Below the pieces are notes generated by a model. It made no database searches. It was given only the letters and a program-made list of their open reading frames with translations, and was not told the origin of the DNA. From Poriferisodalis sp965237655 (GTDB lineage: Bacteria > Actinomycetota > Acidimicrobiia > Acidimicrobiales > Poriferisodalaceae), in assembly GCF_965237655.1 (NCBI RefSeq), contig NZ_CBDEGB010000002.1, positions 1,054,001 through 1,118,000 of the forward strand: a stretch of 64,000 nt of DNA. The letters are read 5' to 3'. Made by a program: the position numbers and the translations under genes. Below are positions 36,097-44,517 of the stretch, in pieces. The first letter of the stretch is position 1. Every line of letters begins with the position of its first letter.

Positions 36097-37953
36097 ATGC
36101 GCCAAGCGGTCCAAGTGCTGGTCGACGAGCCGGCCATCGACCGCGAGTTCACCTACCTGCTGCCGCCGGAGCTCGCCTCGGGTCGGGTGCCCGTCACCGT
36201 GGGCACCGTCGTAAGGGTGGTGCTCAACCGTCGCCGCCTGCGGGGCTGGGTGACCGGGCTCGAACCACCGGTGCCCAGCGGCCGGGAATTGGTGCCGATC
36301 AGCGGTGTCGTTGGAGTGGGGCCGCCGCCGCACATCGTCGAGCTGGCGAGTTGGGCCGCATGGCGCTGGGCGGGCACTCGGGCTCATTTCCTGCGCATCG
36401 CCAGTGCCGATCGGGTCGTAGCGGGCCTGCCGTCAGACGTCTCGGGGGGTCGCGAGGGCGCCCAGGCCCCTGTTTCGGCTGATGCCCCGGACTGGGTCGC
36501 AGCCGCATTCGCGTCCGGCCGGAAAGCGCCGGCCGTCGTGCGTCTGGGACCGTGCGCCGACGAATGGCCGCTGGTCGCGGCGGCAGTGCGGCGCGGTCCG
36601 TCGCTGGTGCTGGTGCCCACCGTGGCATGGGCGGCGCGATTGGCAGGGCGGCTGCGACAAGCCGGCGTCTCAACTGCGCTGGCTCCTCGTGACTGGGCAG
36701 GCGCGACCTCGGCGCAGGCGGTGGTGGGAACCCGGACTGCGGCTTGGGCGCCGTGCGGCCCCATGGACACCGTGATCGTGCTCGACGAGCACGACGGGGC
36801 CTACCAGTCCGAAGCCGCTCCCACTTGGAATGCCCGTGACATCGCCGTCGAGCGTGCCCGCCGAGACGGCGCTCAGTGCCTGCTCGTCGGACCGATGCCG
36901 TCACCAGACGCACTCGTGGGGGCCCGCCGACCCGGTACCACGGACGCCCCGGTGCTCATCACCGCACCACGACCGACCGAGCGCGGAGCCTGGCCCCGGG
37001 TGCAGATTGCCGACCGGCGACAGGACGACCCGACTGCAGGGGGGTGGTGCGGGGAGGCCCTGGCCGCGTTGCTGCGAACCGATAGCACCGTGGTCTGCGT
37101 GCTGAACCGCACGGGGCGGGCTCGCCTCGCTTACTGCGCATCGTGTGGCGAGTTGGCGTGTTCGGAGCAAACCGGGCGTGCACTGCGACTGGAAAAGGAG
37201 CAGTTTGTCGATCCCGGCAGCGGCGAGAAGCGCCCGGCGGTCTGCGAATCCTGCGGCGCCACCAGGTTCCGGCGCGCTCGCGTCGGCGTGAAGGGCGTTG
37301 CGGAGGAGATGGAACGTCTGGCTCGACGCCCCGTGATCCAGATCGTCGGCGAGAGCGCAGCAGCTACTGACGCAGCTCTCGGCTCGACTGCCGACTCAAC
37401 CCACAGGCACCGGCGGGCGGCCTCGCCGCAGCTGGCCGATGGGCCAGCGCTCTACATCGGCACCGAAGCAGTGCTGCACCGGGTGCCATCAGCAGATGCA
37501 GTGGCCTTCCTGGACTTCGATCAGGAGCTGACAGCGCCTCGTTACCGGGCCGCCGAGGAGGCCTTCGCGCTGCTTGTACGCGCAGCGCGGCTGGTGGGAC
37601 CGCGCACTGGTGGAGGCCGCATTGTGGTGCAGACCCGCCTGCCTGCCCATCCCGCCCTGTTGGCGGCTGTCGAGGCCGATCCGGGCGACTGGATCCGTGC
37701 CGAAATCGAGCGTCGATCCCAAATGCACCAGCCGCCGGCTGCCGCCTGGGCGCTGGTGTCGGGCGCAGCAGCCCGCACCTACATTGATCTCCTTTCAGCC
37801 GGCGATCGCGCCGGCGCACTCGACATCGCCGGGCCGGCCGAGGGCACCTGGCGGATTCGCAGCGACGACCGGGACGTATTGCTGCACGCGCTGGCAGCCG
37901 CCGAGCGGCCTTCAGGACGGCTGCGGGTCGCCGTCGACCCGCTGCGTGCCTGA
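36097..37953 (+). CDS. priA: PriA-like primosomal protein N' with degenerate helicase
   Basis: PriA restarts replication forks by recognising branched DNA. It is 618 residues. The N-terminal 3'-binding domain is intact (VLVDEPAIDREFTYLLPPEL, VPVTVGTVVRVVLNRRRLRGWV). The helicase core is degenerate: where Walker A should be, the sequence reads LGPCADEWPLVAAAV; the DEEH box is VIVLDEHDGAYQ. The zinc region keeps only CASCGELAC and CESCG, fewer Cys than the usual eight. This ATPase-dead form is also known in mycobacteria and Streptomyces. The order metK-priA-def-fmt is typical. Confidence 0.9.
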   Translation: MRQAVQVLVDEPAIDREFTYLLPPELASGRVPVTVGTVVRVVLNRRRLRGWVTGLEPPVPSGRELVPISGVVGVGPPPHIVELASWAAWRWAGTRAHFLRIASADRVVAGLPSDVSGGREGAQAPVSADAPDWVAAAFASGRKAPAVVRLGPCADEWPLVAAAVRRGPSLVLVPTVAWAARLAGRLRQAGVSTALAPRDWAGATSAQAVVGTRTAAWAPCGPMDTVIVLDEHDGAYQSEAAPTWNARDIAVERARRDGAQCLLVGPMPSPDALVGARRPGTTDAPVLITAPRPTERGAWPRVQIADRRQDDPTAGGWCGEALAALLRTDSTVVCVLNRTGRARLAYCASCGELACSEQTGRALRLEKEQFVDPGSGEKRPAVCESCGATRFRRARVGVKGVAEEMERLARRPVIQIVGESAAATDAALGSTADSTHRHRRAASPQLADGPALYIGTEAVLHRVPSADAVAFLDFDQELTAPRYRAAEEAFALLVRAARLVGPRTGGGRIVVQTRLPAHPALLAAVEADPGDWIRAEIERRSQMHQPPAAAWALVSGAAARTYIDLLSAGDRAGALDIAGPAEGTWRIRSDDRDVLLHALAAAERPSGRLRVAVDPLRA

Positions 37954-37998
37954 TTCAGCTCGCCGAACGCTCCGCCGGTCGGCGCGAGGGCGCGCCGG

Positions 37999-38004
37999 TA
38001 GCCT
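37999..38004 (+). promoter_or_regulatory. -10 box of def (leaderless type)
   Basis: TAGCCT preceded by CGG, 9 nt before the def ATG. Confidence 0.5.
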
Positions 38005-38013
38005 CCGAAAGCC

Positions 38014-38583
38014 ATGGGAGGCACCTTCGAGATCCGGCTGATGGGCGATCCGGTGCTGCGTCAGCGGGCTGCCGAAATCACTGAGATCAACGGCCGCGTC
38101 GCGCGCATGGTCGACGACATGCTGCCTGTCATGTACGAGGCCGAGGGGATCGGTCTCGCCGCTCCCCAGGTGGGCATCCAACGCCGCCTGTTCGTGTTCG
38201 ACCTCTACGAGGGCGACGGCCCCCAGACCCTCATCAATCCCGAAATCGTCGAGAGTGACGGCGAGTGGACCTATACCGAAGGATGCCTCTCCGTGCCGGG
38301 CCTGACCTTCGACGTCGTCCGCCCCAAAGAGGTGCATCTGGTCGGCCTCGATCTCGACGGCAACGAGGTCAGCATCGAAGCCGAGGACCTGCCGGCACGC
38401 CTGTTCCAGCACGAGCTTGACCACCTCGACGGCGTGCTGCTCATCGACCACCTCAACAAGGCGGAGCGCAAGGACGCCCTGCGAGAGTGGCGCTCCAAGC
38501 TGGCACAGCTGCAGTCGGGCGCCCCGGGCCCCGCTGCGAGCGGCCCTGTCCCTCTCGTCGGCCGCAACAGCGCGGCGGGCTGA
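38014..38583 (+). CDS. def: Peptide deformylase
   Basis: Removes the formyl group from nascent proteins. It is 189 residues. All three PDF motifs are present: GIGLAAPQVG, EGCLSVPG with the metal Cys, and QHELDHLDG with the two His and the catalytic Glu. The C-terminal 30 residues are a Gly/Pro/Ala tail. It functions together with fmt 92 bp downstream; a large hairpin lies between them. Confidence 0.97.
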   Translation: MGGTFEIRLMGDPVLRQRAAEITEINGRVARMVDDMLPVMYEAEGIGLAAPQVGIQRRLFVFDLYEGDGPQTLINPEIVESDGEWTYTEGCLSVPGLTFDVVRPKEVHLVGLDLDGNEVSIEAEDLPARLFQHELDHLDGVLLIDHLNKAERKDALREWRSKLAQLQSGAPGPAASGPVPLVGRNSAAG

Positions 38584-38609
38584 GCGTTCGGGGGCTGCGT
38601 CGCGCCTTC

Positions 38610-38650
38610 TTTGTGCAGATTTGCCGCCTGTGGCGGCATTCTTGCGCAAA
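38610..38650 (+). promoter_or_regulatory. Long symmetric hairpin between def and fmt
   Basis: TTTGTGCA (38610-38617) pairs with TGCGCAAA (38643-38650) with one G-U. Then comes a symmetric 5/5 internal loop (GATTT/ATTCT), and GCCGCC (38623-38628) pairs with GGCGGC (38632-38637) around a TGT loop. There is no T-run after it, so it is not a classical terminator. It could be an RNA regulatory or processing element, or an operator-like palindrome. Confidence 0.6.
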
Positions 38651-38675
38651 GTCGGGATGTGCCGGTGGGGATGAG

Positions 38676-39596
38676 ATGCCCGAAGGACTCATGACACATC
38701 CGTTGCCGACTCTGCCACTGCCCCCGAACCGGCCCCGCCGCGTCGCATTCGCGGGCACCCCGAATGACGCCGTGCCCGCATTGGGGTCGCTCGCTGAGGC
38801 CGGCTTCGACATTCCCGTCGTTGTGACCGGCGCGCCACGCCGGCGCAGCCGACGCGGACATGACACCCCGAGCCCCGTTGCCGCCGCAGCGGAACAGCGA
38901 GGCCTATCGATCAGCCACGACCCAGCCGACCTCGCAGCCTGTGATGCCGACTGCGCGGTGGTCGTCGCCTATGGCCGGCTGATCGGCGCTGACTTGCTGT
39001 CCCAGGTCCCGATGCTCAACCTGCACTTCTCGCTGTTGCCGCGCTGGCGTGGCGCAGCCCCTGTGGAGCGTGCACTCCTGGCCGGCGACGAAGTCACCGG
39101 CGTCTGTTTGATGGCACTGGAAGAAACGCTGGACACCGGTCCCGTCTACTGGCGCCATGAAGTCCCGATCAGCTCAACCGACACTGCTGCCAGCCTTCGC
39201 AGCCGACTCTCGCACGAGGGAGCCGAGCGCCTCGTGACATCCCTCAACGACGGTCTCGGCACAGCCGAACCGCAGCAGGGCGAGCCCACGTACGCCCGAA
39301 AGCTCAGCCGTGCCGACCGAGAGATCGATTGGTCCCAGCCCGCAACGCACATCGACCGCCAGATCCGGGTGGGTGGCGCGTGGACCATGCTCAACGGCCA
39401 ACGATTCATCGTTCGTGGAGGCACCCCGTTGTCGCTGACGCACGATGCGCCGCCGGGAACGCTTCAGAGCGACGCCGTGGTCACCGGACACGGCATTGTG
39501 CGCCTCAACGTCGTACAGCCCGCGGGCCGCCCAGCTGCCGAGGCCCAGGCATGGCTGAACGGCGCCCGACTGCCATCCGGCACCCGCTTCGGCTGA
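38676..39596 (+). CDS. fmt: Methionyl-tRNA formyltransferase
   Basis: Formylates initiator Met-tRNA using 10-formyl-THF. It is 306 residues from ATG 38676, with GGTGGGG upstream; ATG 38691 is also possible. Motifs: RRVAFAGTPNDAVPAL, LNLHFSLLPRWRGAAPVERALLAGDEVTGV with the catalytic Asn and His, ETLDTGPV, and a C-terminal tRNA-binding domain (YARKLSRADREIDWS). It is partnered with def. Confidence 0.96.
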   Translation: MPEGLMTHPLPTLPLPPNRPRRVAFAGTPNDAVPALGSLAEAGFDIPVVVTGAPRRRSRRGHDTPSPVAAAAEQRGLSISHDPADLAACDADCAVVVAYGRLIGADLLSQVPMLNLHFSLLPRWRGAAPVERALLAGDEVTGVCLMALEETLDTGPVYWRHEVPISSTDTAASLRSRLSHEGAERLVTSLNDGLGTAEPQQGEPTYARKLSRADREIDWSQPATHIDRQIRVGGAWTMLNGQRFIVRGGTPLSLTHDAPPGTLQSDAVVTGHGIVRLNVVQPAGRPAAEAQAWLNGARLPSGTRFG

Positions 39597-39605
39597 CCTC
39601 GCGCC

Positions 39606-39611
39606 TAGCGT
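39606..39611 (+). promoter_or_regulatory. -10 box of the phosphodiesterase gene (leaderless type)
   Basis: TAGCGT, 6 nt before the ATG at 39618. Confidence 0.45.
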
Positions 39612-39617
39612 GACTAG

Positions 39618-40190
39618 ATGCGGATCGGGCTGATCTCGGACACCCACATCCCCGAGGCTGCGCCGGAGCTCTGGCCAGGGGCGTATGCAGCCATGGAGGG
39701 GTGCGATGCCATCCTGCACGCCGGCGACATCTACGACATATCGGTCGTCGACCGGCTCAACGAGATTGCACCGACCTGGGCCGCTCGGGGCAACGGCGAC
39801 GACGGCTCGTCGGGCCGCGACATCCAGCCTGACCATCGGTTGTTGGCAAATGCCTGGGCGCACACCTTCGACGGCGTGCGGGTCGGCCTCACCCATCACC
39901 TGCCCGTGCCGGAGCTGTCCTTCTACACCGTGGCCGACGCCATCGAGCGGCACTTCGGCGGCGAGCAACTCGATGTGTGCGTGTACGGCGACACGCATGT
40001 TCACCGCATCGACACGCTGTCGGGCGTGCTGTGCGTGAATCCCGGATCGCCGACGTTCCCTCGCAACCTCAGCGCCCAGCTCGGCACCATTGGATATCTC
40101 GACATTGCTGACGGCGTGGCCACGCCGTCGCTGTGGCAGCTCACACCCGATGGGCTCGAACCCACCGAGTCCTGGGATCGCAAGATCTGA
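39618..40190 (+). CDS. YfcE/MJ0936-family metallophosphoesterase
   Basis: A dimetal phosphodiesterase of the YfcE/MJ0936 type; the physiological substrate is unknown. It is 190 residues with all motifs: IGLISDTHIPEA, AILHAGDIYD, ARGNGDD, LTHHLPVP, VYGDTHVHRI and NPGSPTFPRN. It is the last plus-strand gene of the conserved block and converges on the sulfatase gene. Confidence 0.92.
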   Translation: MRIGLISDTHIPEAAPELWPGAYAAMEGCDAILHAGDIYDISVVDRLNEIAPTWAARGNGDDGSSGRDIQPDHRLLANAWAHTFDGVRVGLTHHLPVPELSFYTVADAIERHFGGEQLDVCVYGDTHVHRIDTLSGVLCVNPGSPTFPRNLSAQLGTIGYLDIADGVATPSLWQLTPDGLEPTESWDRKI

Positions 40191-40248
40191 GGCTGCTGCT
40201 GGATGCGTCGGGGACACCCTGGCCGGACGCCGCCAGCACTCCGCTCGC

Positions 40249-41778
40249 TCAGCCGGACGCGATGATGCGGCTCCTGCGTCCTGTCGTCAGCCAGTCCATG
40301 CCGTCGCGGACGTATTCGCCGGCCACATCGCGGGGCGGGCTGTAATCCCACGACATCGTTCCGCCGGCCTGCGCCGCCGCGCTCAGAACCCGCCGGGCTC
40401 GCTGCGACGCCAGCACCTGCTCGCGGAGCGCGCTGGCGTCCCAGCGCTGCGCGGTCTCGGCGGCGAACGCCGCCGCTGCTTCGGCGTGATCAGCGTCGGC
40501 CGCCAAGTTGGTTCGCTCAAGCGGGTCCGCCGCGACGTCGTAGAGCAGGGCCGGGTCACCCTCGCAGTGGATGTACTTGTAGCGGCCTCTGCGGATCATG
40601 AACATCGGCTGGGTGGTCAGGACTGCCGTGTACTCACCGATGGCCTCGTCGGCGTCATCGTGGCCGCCTGATGCAAGCTCCCACAGGCTGCGACCTGCTG
40701 AGTCCGGCCTCGTCTCTGGGCTCAACTCGGGCCATCCGGCGCCGTCTGTCGCAACGTCCAGAATGGTCGGGAGCAGGTCAACCAACGAGCACACGTTCGG
40801 GATCGCGCAGTTGGCGACGCCCGGCCCTGCCACCACCAATGGAACTCGAGCTGCGCGCTCGAAGAACGACATCTTGAAGAAAGCCCCCCGGTCGCCGAGC
40901 ATGTCGCCGTGATCGCTGAGGGCGATCACGATTGTGTCGTCGGCGCGCCCAGTCTCCTCAAGCGCCCGCACGAGTCGCCCTAACCAGGAGTCGAAGTAGC
41001 TCGTGTTGGCGTAGTAGCCGTGCCGCGCATTGCGGCATTGCTCATCGGTGTGCCCAGGCGTGTCGGATCCGATGCCGTGACGGATGCGCCGGGTGTGCGC
41101 ATCGATCTCATGGTCGGCAATCGGCTCCGGCAGGTCGATGTCGTCGGGGTCGTACAGGGTCCACCATTCCGGCCGGGCCTCGTAGGGGTCGTGGGGGTGG
41201 GTGAACGACGCGACGAGGAAGAACGGACGCTCGTCGCTGGGTTGGCGGGCGAGGTCGTACAGGTGCCGGACGGCGGCGAATCCGGCTTCTTCGTCGAAGT
41301 CGTGCTGGTAGTTGGTCAGCACCGGTCCCGCCTCCGACAGGCTTGCCATGTTGTACCAATGGCTCAACGGTGCAGCGTCAGCGTCCCAGTTGGGCGTCAA
41401 CGCGAAGCCCGAGGGGTAGATGTCGGTGGTCAGACGCTCTTCGAATCCGTGGAGCTGGTCGGGCCCGATGAAGTGCATCTTCCCCGCCAGCGTCGTGCGG
41501 TAGCCCAGCAGACGCAGGTAGTGCGTCAGCGTCGGCACCGATGCCGCGAACTCCGACGCGTTGTCCCACGCACCGATCGCTGTGGCCGGCTGCCCGGACA
41601 GCATCGAGAACCGCGAAGGCGCGCAGAGGGGAAAGTTGCAGTAGGCGGCGTCAAAACGCACTCCGCGTTCGACAAGAGCGTTCATGGCGGGGGTCTGCAC
41701 CAGCGGATGCCCGTATGCATCTGTGAAGTGGGGCGCCAGCTGGTCGGCCATCACCAAGAGGATGTTCGGCTTCGTCAT
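40249..41778 (-). CDS. betC: Choline-sulfatase-like type I sulfatase
   Basis: Expected to hydrolyse choline-O-sulfate or a similar sulfate ester, giving choline and sulfate. It is 509 residues from ATG 41778; the frame continues upstream without a better start. Motifs: MTKPNILLVMADQ, the formylglycine site CAPSR at 52-56, GKMHFIGPDQLHGFEERLTTDIYPSGF (BetC type), SDHGDMLGDRGAFFKM, and a C-terminal segment with RGRYKYIHCEGDPALLYD. No formylglycine-generating enzyme or choline transporter is in the window, so the exact substrate is uncertain. It was probably acquired with the neighbouring catabolic genes. Confidence 0.88.
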   Translation of the reverse strand: MTKPNILLVMADQLAPHFTDAYGHPLVQTPAMNALVERGVRFDAAYCNFPLCAPSRFSMLSGQPATAIGAWDNASEFAASVPTLTHYLRLLGYRTTLAGKMHFIGPDQLHGFEERLTTDIYPSGFALTPNWDADAAPLSHWYNMASLSEAGPVLTNYQHDFDEEAGFAAVRHLYDLARQPSDERPFFLVASFTHPHDPYEARPEWWTLYDPDDIDLPEPIADHEIDAHTRRIRHGIGSDTPGHTDEQCRNARHGYYANTSYFDSWLGRLVRALEETGRADDTIVIALSDHGDMLGDRGAFFKMSFFERAARVPLVVAGPGVANCAIPNVCSLVDLLPTILDVATDGAGWPELSPETRPDSAGRSLWELASGGHDDADEAIGEYTAVLTTQPMFMIRRGRYKYIHCEGDPALLYDVAADPLERTNLAADADHAEAAAAFAAETAQRWDASALREQVLASQRARRVLSAAAQAGGTMSWDYSPPRDVAGEYVRDGMDWLTTGRRSRIIASG

Positions 41779-41785
41779 TGAGCGG

Positions 41786-41791
41786 AACCTA
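41786..41791 (-). promoter_or_regulatory. -10 box of betC (leaderless type)
   Basis: On the minus strand TAGGTT lies 7 nt before the betC ATG, with no ribosome site between. Confidence 0.4.
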
Positions 41792-41880
41792 ACCACCAAG
41801 TCCGGCTGCGCTGACCACGGTGAACGTCGTTCGGCTTCCGAACCGTTTCGTCGGCGAATGCCCGGCGGGGCGTCGCCGCC

Positions 41881-41886
41881 TACAGT
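41881..41886 (+). promoter_or_regulatory. Candidate -10 box of the amidohydrolase gene at 41928
   Basis: TACAGT, 41 nt before the GTG start, would give a short leader holding the ribosome site CAGGGGGA. Confidence 0.35.
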
Positions 41887-41927
41887 GCCGCGCGCAACCC
41901 GTTCGCTACGACACAGGGGGAACAGCA

Positions 41928-42953
41928 GTGGCCGACGACCCAGCAGTCGACAAGGACGCATGGCTGGCAGCCACCGTCGAGCAGCCCATCGATCCCGACA
42001 CCGAGATCGTTGACCCGCACCATCACCTCTGGGACTTCCCGGCGGGCACGTACCTCGTGCCTGAACTGCACGCCGACACCGGTGCGGGCCACAACGTCAC
42101 CCAGACGGTGTTTGTGGAGTGCATGGCTGGCTACTACACCAGCGGGCCCGAGCACATGCGGCCGGTGGGCGAGACCGAGTTCGTCGCAGAGCAGGCCGCC
42201 ATATCGGCCGATGCCGACGGGGCAACCATCTCGGCGATCGTCAGCTTCGCCGACCTGACGCTCGGCAACGCCGTCGAGGAGGTGCTCGCAGCGCACGACG
42301 AGGCCGGCGAGGGCCTGTTTCGGGGCATCCGTCACGCCAACGGCTGGGACGCAAGCGACCAGATCCGCGAGAGCCACACCAAGGCTCCGCCCGGCCTGCT
42401 CGGAGCTCCGGATTTCCGGGCCGGATTCGCCACGCTGGGCCGGATGGGATTCAGCTTCGATGGCTGGATGTTCCATCCGCAAGTGACCGAACTCGTCGAC
42501 CTCGCTCATGCTGTGCCCGATACACCCGTCGTGCTCGACCACCTCGGCGGCCCGCTGGGCATCGGCCCCTACACCGACCGCCGTGATGAGGTGCGCGCCG
42601 TCGTGCGGCCAGCGCTCGAAGCGCTTGCCAGGCACCCCCAGGTCACCGTCAAGGTGGGTGGCATTGGCATGAGCATCTATGGCGTGGGCTTCAAGCGACT
42701 CCCTCAGGCACCTTCCTCGGAGCACGTCGCAGCAACCTGGAGCGACGACATCCGACACGCAATCGAGACCTTCGGCCCCGACCGCTGCATGTTCGAGAGC
42801 AACTTCCCAGTGGACAAGCAGGGCTGCTCGTACACGGTGCTGTTCAACGCCTTCCAGCGCATCTGCGATCAGGCCGGCTATACGAAGTCAGAACGCGCCG
42901 ACCTCTTCGCCGGTACCGCTCGCCGCTTCTACCGCGTCGACCCGCTGAGCTAA
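41928..42953 (+). CDS. Amidohydrolase-family (PF04909-type) metal hydrolase
   Basis: A 341-residue TIM-barrel metal hydrolase of the amidohydrolase-2 group, which includes lactonases and decarboxylases. GTG 41928 follows CAGGGGGAAC. Motifs: the N-terminal metal site EIVDPHHHLWDFPAG, FRGIRHANGW, VVLDHLGGPLG, and the C-terminal FESNFPVDKQG typical of this subfamily. The substrate is unknown; the neighbours (sulfatase, lactonase-like, CoA-linked enzymes) suggest use of an environmental organic compound. Confidence 0.85.
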   Translation: MADDPAVDKDAWLAATVEQPIDPDTEIVDPHHHLWDFPAGTYLVPELHADTGAGHNVTQTVFVECMAGYYTSGPEHMRPVGETEFVAEQAAISADADGATISAIVSFADLTLGNAVEEVLAAHDEAGEGLFRGIRHANGWDASDQIRESHTKAPPGLLGAPDFRAGFATLGRMGFSFDGWMFHPQVTELVDLAHAVPDTPVVLDHLGGPLGIGPYTDRRDEVRAVVRPALEALARHPQVTVKVGGIGMSIYGVGFKRLPQAPSSEHVAATWSDDIRHAIETFGPDRCMFESNFPVDKQGCSYTVLFNAFQRICDQAGYTKSERADLFAGTARRFYRVDPLS

Positions 42954-42979
42954 GTCAGCGAGCTAGGTCAACGAGCTAG
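42941..42979 (+). repeat. 13-bp tandem repeat spanning converging gene ends
   Basis: GTCAGCGAGCTAG (42954-42966) and GTCAACGAGCTAG (42967-42979) follow a similar CCCGCTGAGCTAA (42941-42953) that holds the amidohydrolase stop. The 13-bp period places TAA/TAG in all three plus-strand frames, and the MBL-fold gene stop on the other strand also lies in the array. Confidence 0.85.
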
Positions 42980-43746
42980 GTCAGCCCGAGCCCCTCGTGG
43001 GGCAGCGTCGCCCACTGGGTGTCGTCGTGCCCGTAGAGCAGGCGGCACCCCTCGTCGTCGCGCAGCGACTTCAGTCGCCGCATTGATTCCAGCTGCATGT
43101 CGTGGTTGAAGCCGAACGGCGGCAGCAGCATTCGATCGAGTACGTCTTCCCAGTAGACGCAGTCTCCGGTCAGCACCACCGGACCGCTGTCCAGCTCCAC
43201 TCGCAATGACTGGTGACCCGCCGTGTGTCCCGGTGTCGGGATGCACGTCACCGAGCCGTCGCCGAACACGTCGTGCTCGCCGTCGACAAGCAGCACGTCG
43301 TGGCCCAGGTCGAAATCTTCGGGCTTGTACACCTCGTGCTCGATGAGCTTGGGGTGATGTCCGGCCTCCCACTCGGCCCGCTGGCAGATCAGCCGTGCAT
43401 TCGGCAGCAGTTCCGTGCCGCCGCAATGGTCGAAATGCAGGTGACTGAAGATCACGAACGTCAACCCGGCCGGATCGACTTCGACCCCCTCCAGCCGGGA
43501 CGAGACCTCCTCGCCCGCCGAGTAGTCGGCCGTGAAGGCCTTTGCCATCAATGGGTAGCGGGTGCCTACGCCGTCCTGCACCTGCGGGTGCATGCCGGTG
43601 TCGAACACCAGCGTCTGACCGCTGGAATGGCGCACCAGCCAGCTCGGGATAGGCAGCCGCACCTCACCGGGCGCATCCGCGATCACCGAGGCGGTAGCGG
43701 TGGACAGCCAGCCGCATTCAAGAGGGACGAGGGACAGTCCGGCCAT
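42976..43746 (-). CDS. MBL-fold hydrolase, N-acyl homoserine lactonase-like
   Basis: A 256-residue metallo-beta-lactamase-fold enzyme. Motifs: VFDTGMHPQV, SHLHFDHCGG (the HxHxDH zinc site), PGHTAGHQSL, LTGDCVYWEDVLD and LYGHDD, the arrangement of AHL lactonases such as AttM/AiiA. It could quench signals or open other lactones made by its neighbours. The start at 43746 follows a good AAGGAG. The last codons overlap the 13-bp repeat array. Confidence 0.85.
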   Translation of the reverse strand: MAGLSLVPLECGWLSTATASVIADAPGEVRLPIPSWLVRHSSGQTLVFDTGMHPQVQDGVGTRYPLMAKAFTADYSAGEEVSSRLEGVEVDPAGLTFVIFSHLHFDHCGGTELLPNARLICQRAEWEAGHHPKLIEHEVYKPEDFDLGHDVLLVDGEHDVFGDGSVTCIPTPGHTAGHQSLRVELDSGPVVLTGDCVYWEDVLDRMLLPPFGFNHDMQLESMRRLKSLRDDEGCRLLYGHDDTQWATLPHEGLGLT

Positions 43747-43790
43747 GTTCGTGCTCCTTGGGGTCGACTCGAGTAGCAGTGCCTACTTTC

Positions 43791-44408
43791 TCAGGTGGCG
43801 AGGCCTCCGTGCAGCGGGCGGTGGCCGGGGAACTCCGCATCGCGCTTGTCGAGCTGGGAACGGAAGGCCTCGCCCATGTCGTCGGTATCGAACATCGCAG
43901 CGTTCCATGTGGCGATGTACTCCAGACCGTCAGCCACGGAGTGGTCGCGGCTGTAGTTCATGGTCTGCTTGGTGCCCCAGACCGCCATCGGGCTCTTGGC
44001 GGCGATCTGTGCAGCGATCTCGTGGACGGCTTCCATCATGGAGGCGTGGTCGTCGTAGACGGCGTTGACAAAGCCTCGGTCCAAGGCTTCCTCAGCGCCC
44101 ATGCGACGTCCCGTGTAGGCCAGCTCCCGCACTACGCCTTCGGGCACCAGCTTCGGCATCCGCTGCAACGTGCCCACATCGGCGGTCATGCCGATGTTGA
44201 TCTCCTGGATGACGAAGAACGCATCGCTGGTCGCGTAGCGCAGGTCGCAGGCCGAGATGTCGTCGATGATGCCGGGCAACTCCGTCCAGAATTCGGCGAT
44301 CATGGAGTTGGCCCGCTCTGGGCGCTTCATCGTGAGGCGAGCGATGCGGTCGCGTACTTCCACGTCGAAGCAGGTGTAGCCCGTGCTGTTGTAGCCAGTG
44401 TCGCCCAT
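43791..44408 (-). CDS. Enoyl-CoA hydratase/isomerase family protein with internal deletion
   Basis: A 205-residue crotonase-family protein from ATG 44408, after AAGAGGGATG. Normal members have 255-280 residues. The N-terminal strand (DRIARLTMKRPERANSM) and the C-terminal half (CDLRYATSDAFFVIQEINIGMTADVGTLQRMP, TGRRMGAEEALDRGFVNAVYDD) are good matches. However, LPGIIDDIS joins directly to ACDLRYA at about residue 52 (near 44250), so about 65-70 residues are missing, including both oxyanion-hole loops. The frame is kept. The protein is probably inactive, or the deletion is an assembly artefact. Confidence 0.85.
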   Translation of the reverse strand: MGDTGYNSTGYTCFDVEVRDRIARLTMKRPERANSMIAEFWTELPGIIDDISACDLRYATSDAFFVIQEINIGMTADVGTLQRMPKLVPEGVVRELAYTGRRMGAEEALDRGFVNAVYDDHASMMEAVHEIAAQIAAKSPMAVWGTKQTMNYSRDHSVADGLEYIATWNAAMFDTDDMGEAFRSQLDKRDAEFPGHRPLHGGLAT

Positions 44409-44503
44409 CGCGCATCCCTCTTGTGGAGCGTTGGATCGCCCTAGTCAAGAGCGCCTGCTGCCTCGATGGGCAACTCGGACCGGGTTGGTCGCAGGCGCAG
44501 CGC

Positions 44504-44509
44504 TACTGT
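44504..44509 (+). promoter_or_regulatory. -10 box of the CoA-transferase gene (leaderless type)
   Basis: TACTGT, 8 nt before ATG 44518, with no ribosome site between. Confidence 0.45.
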
Positions 44510-44517
44510 CGCCCGCG

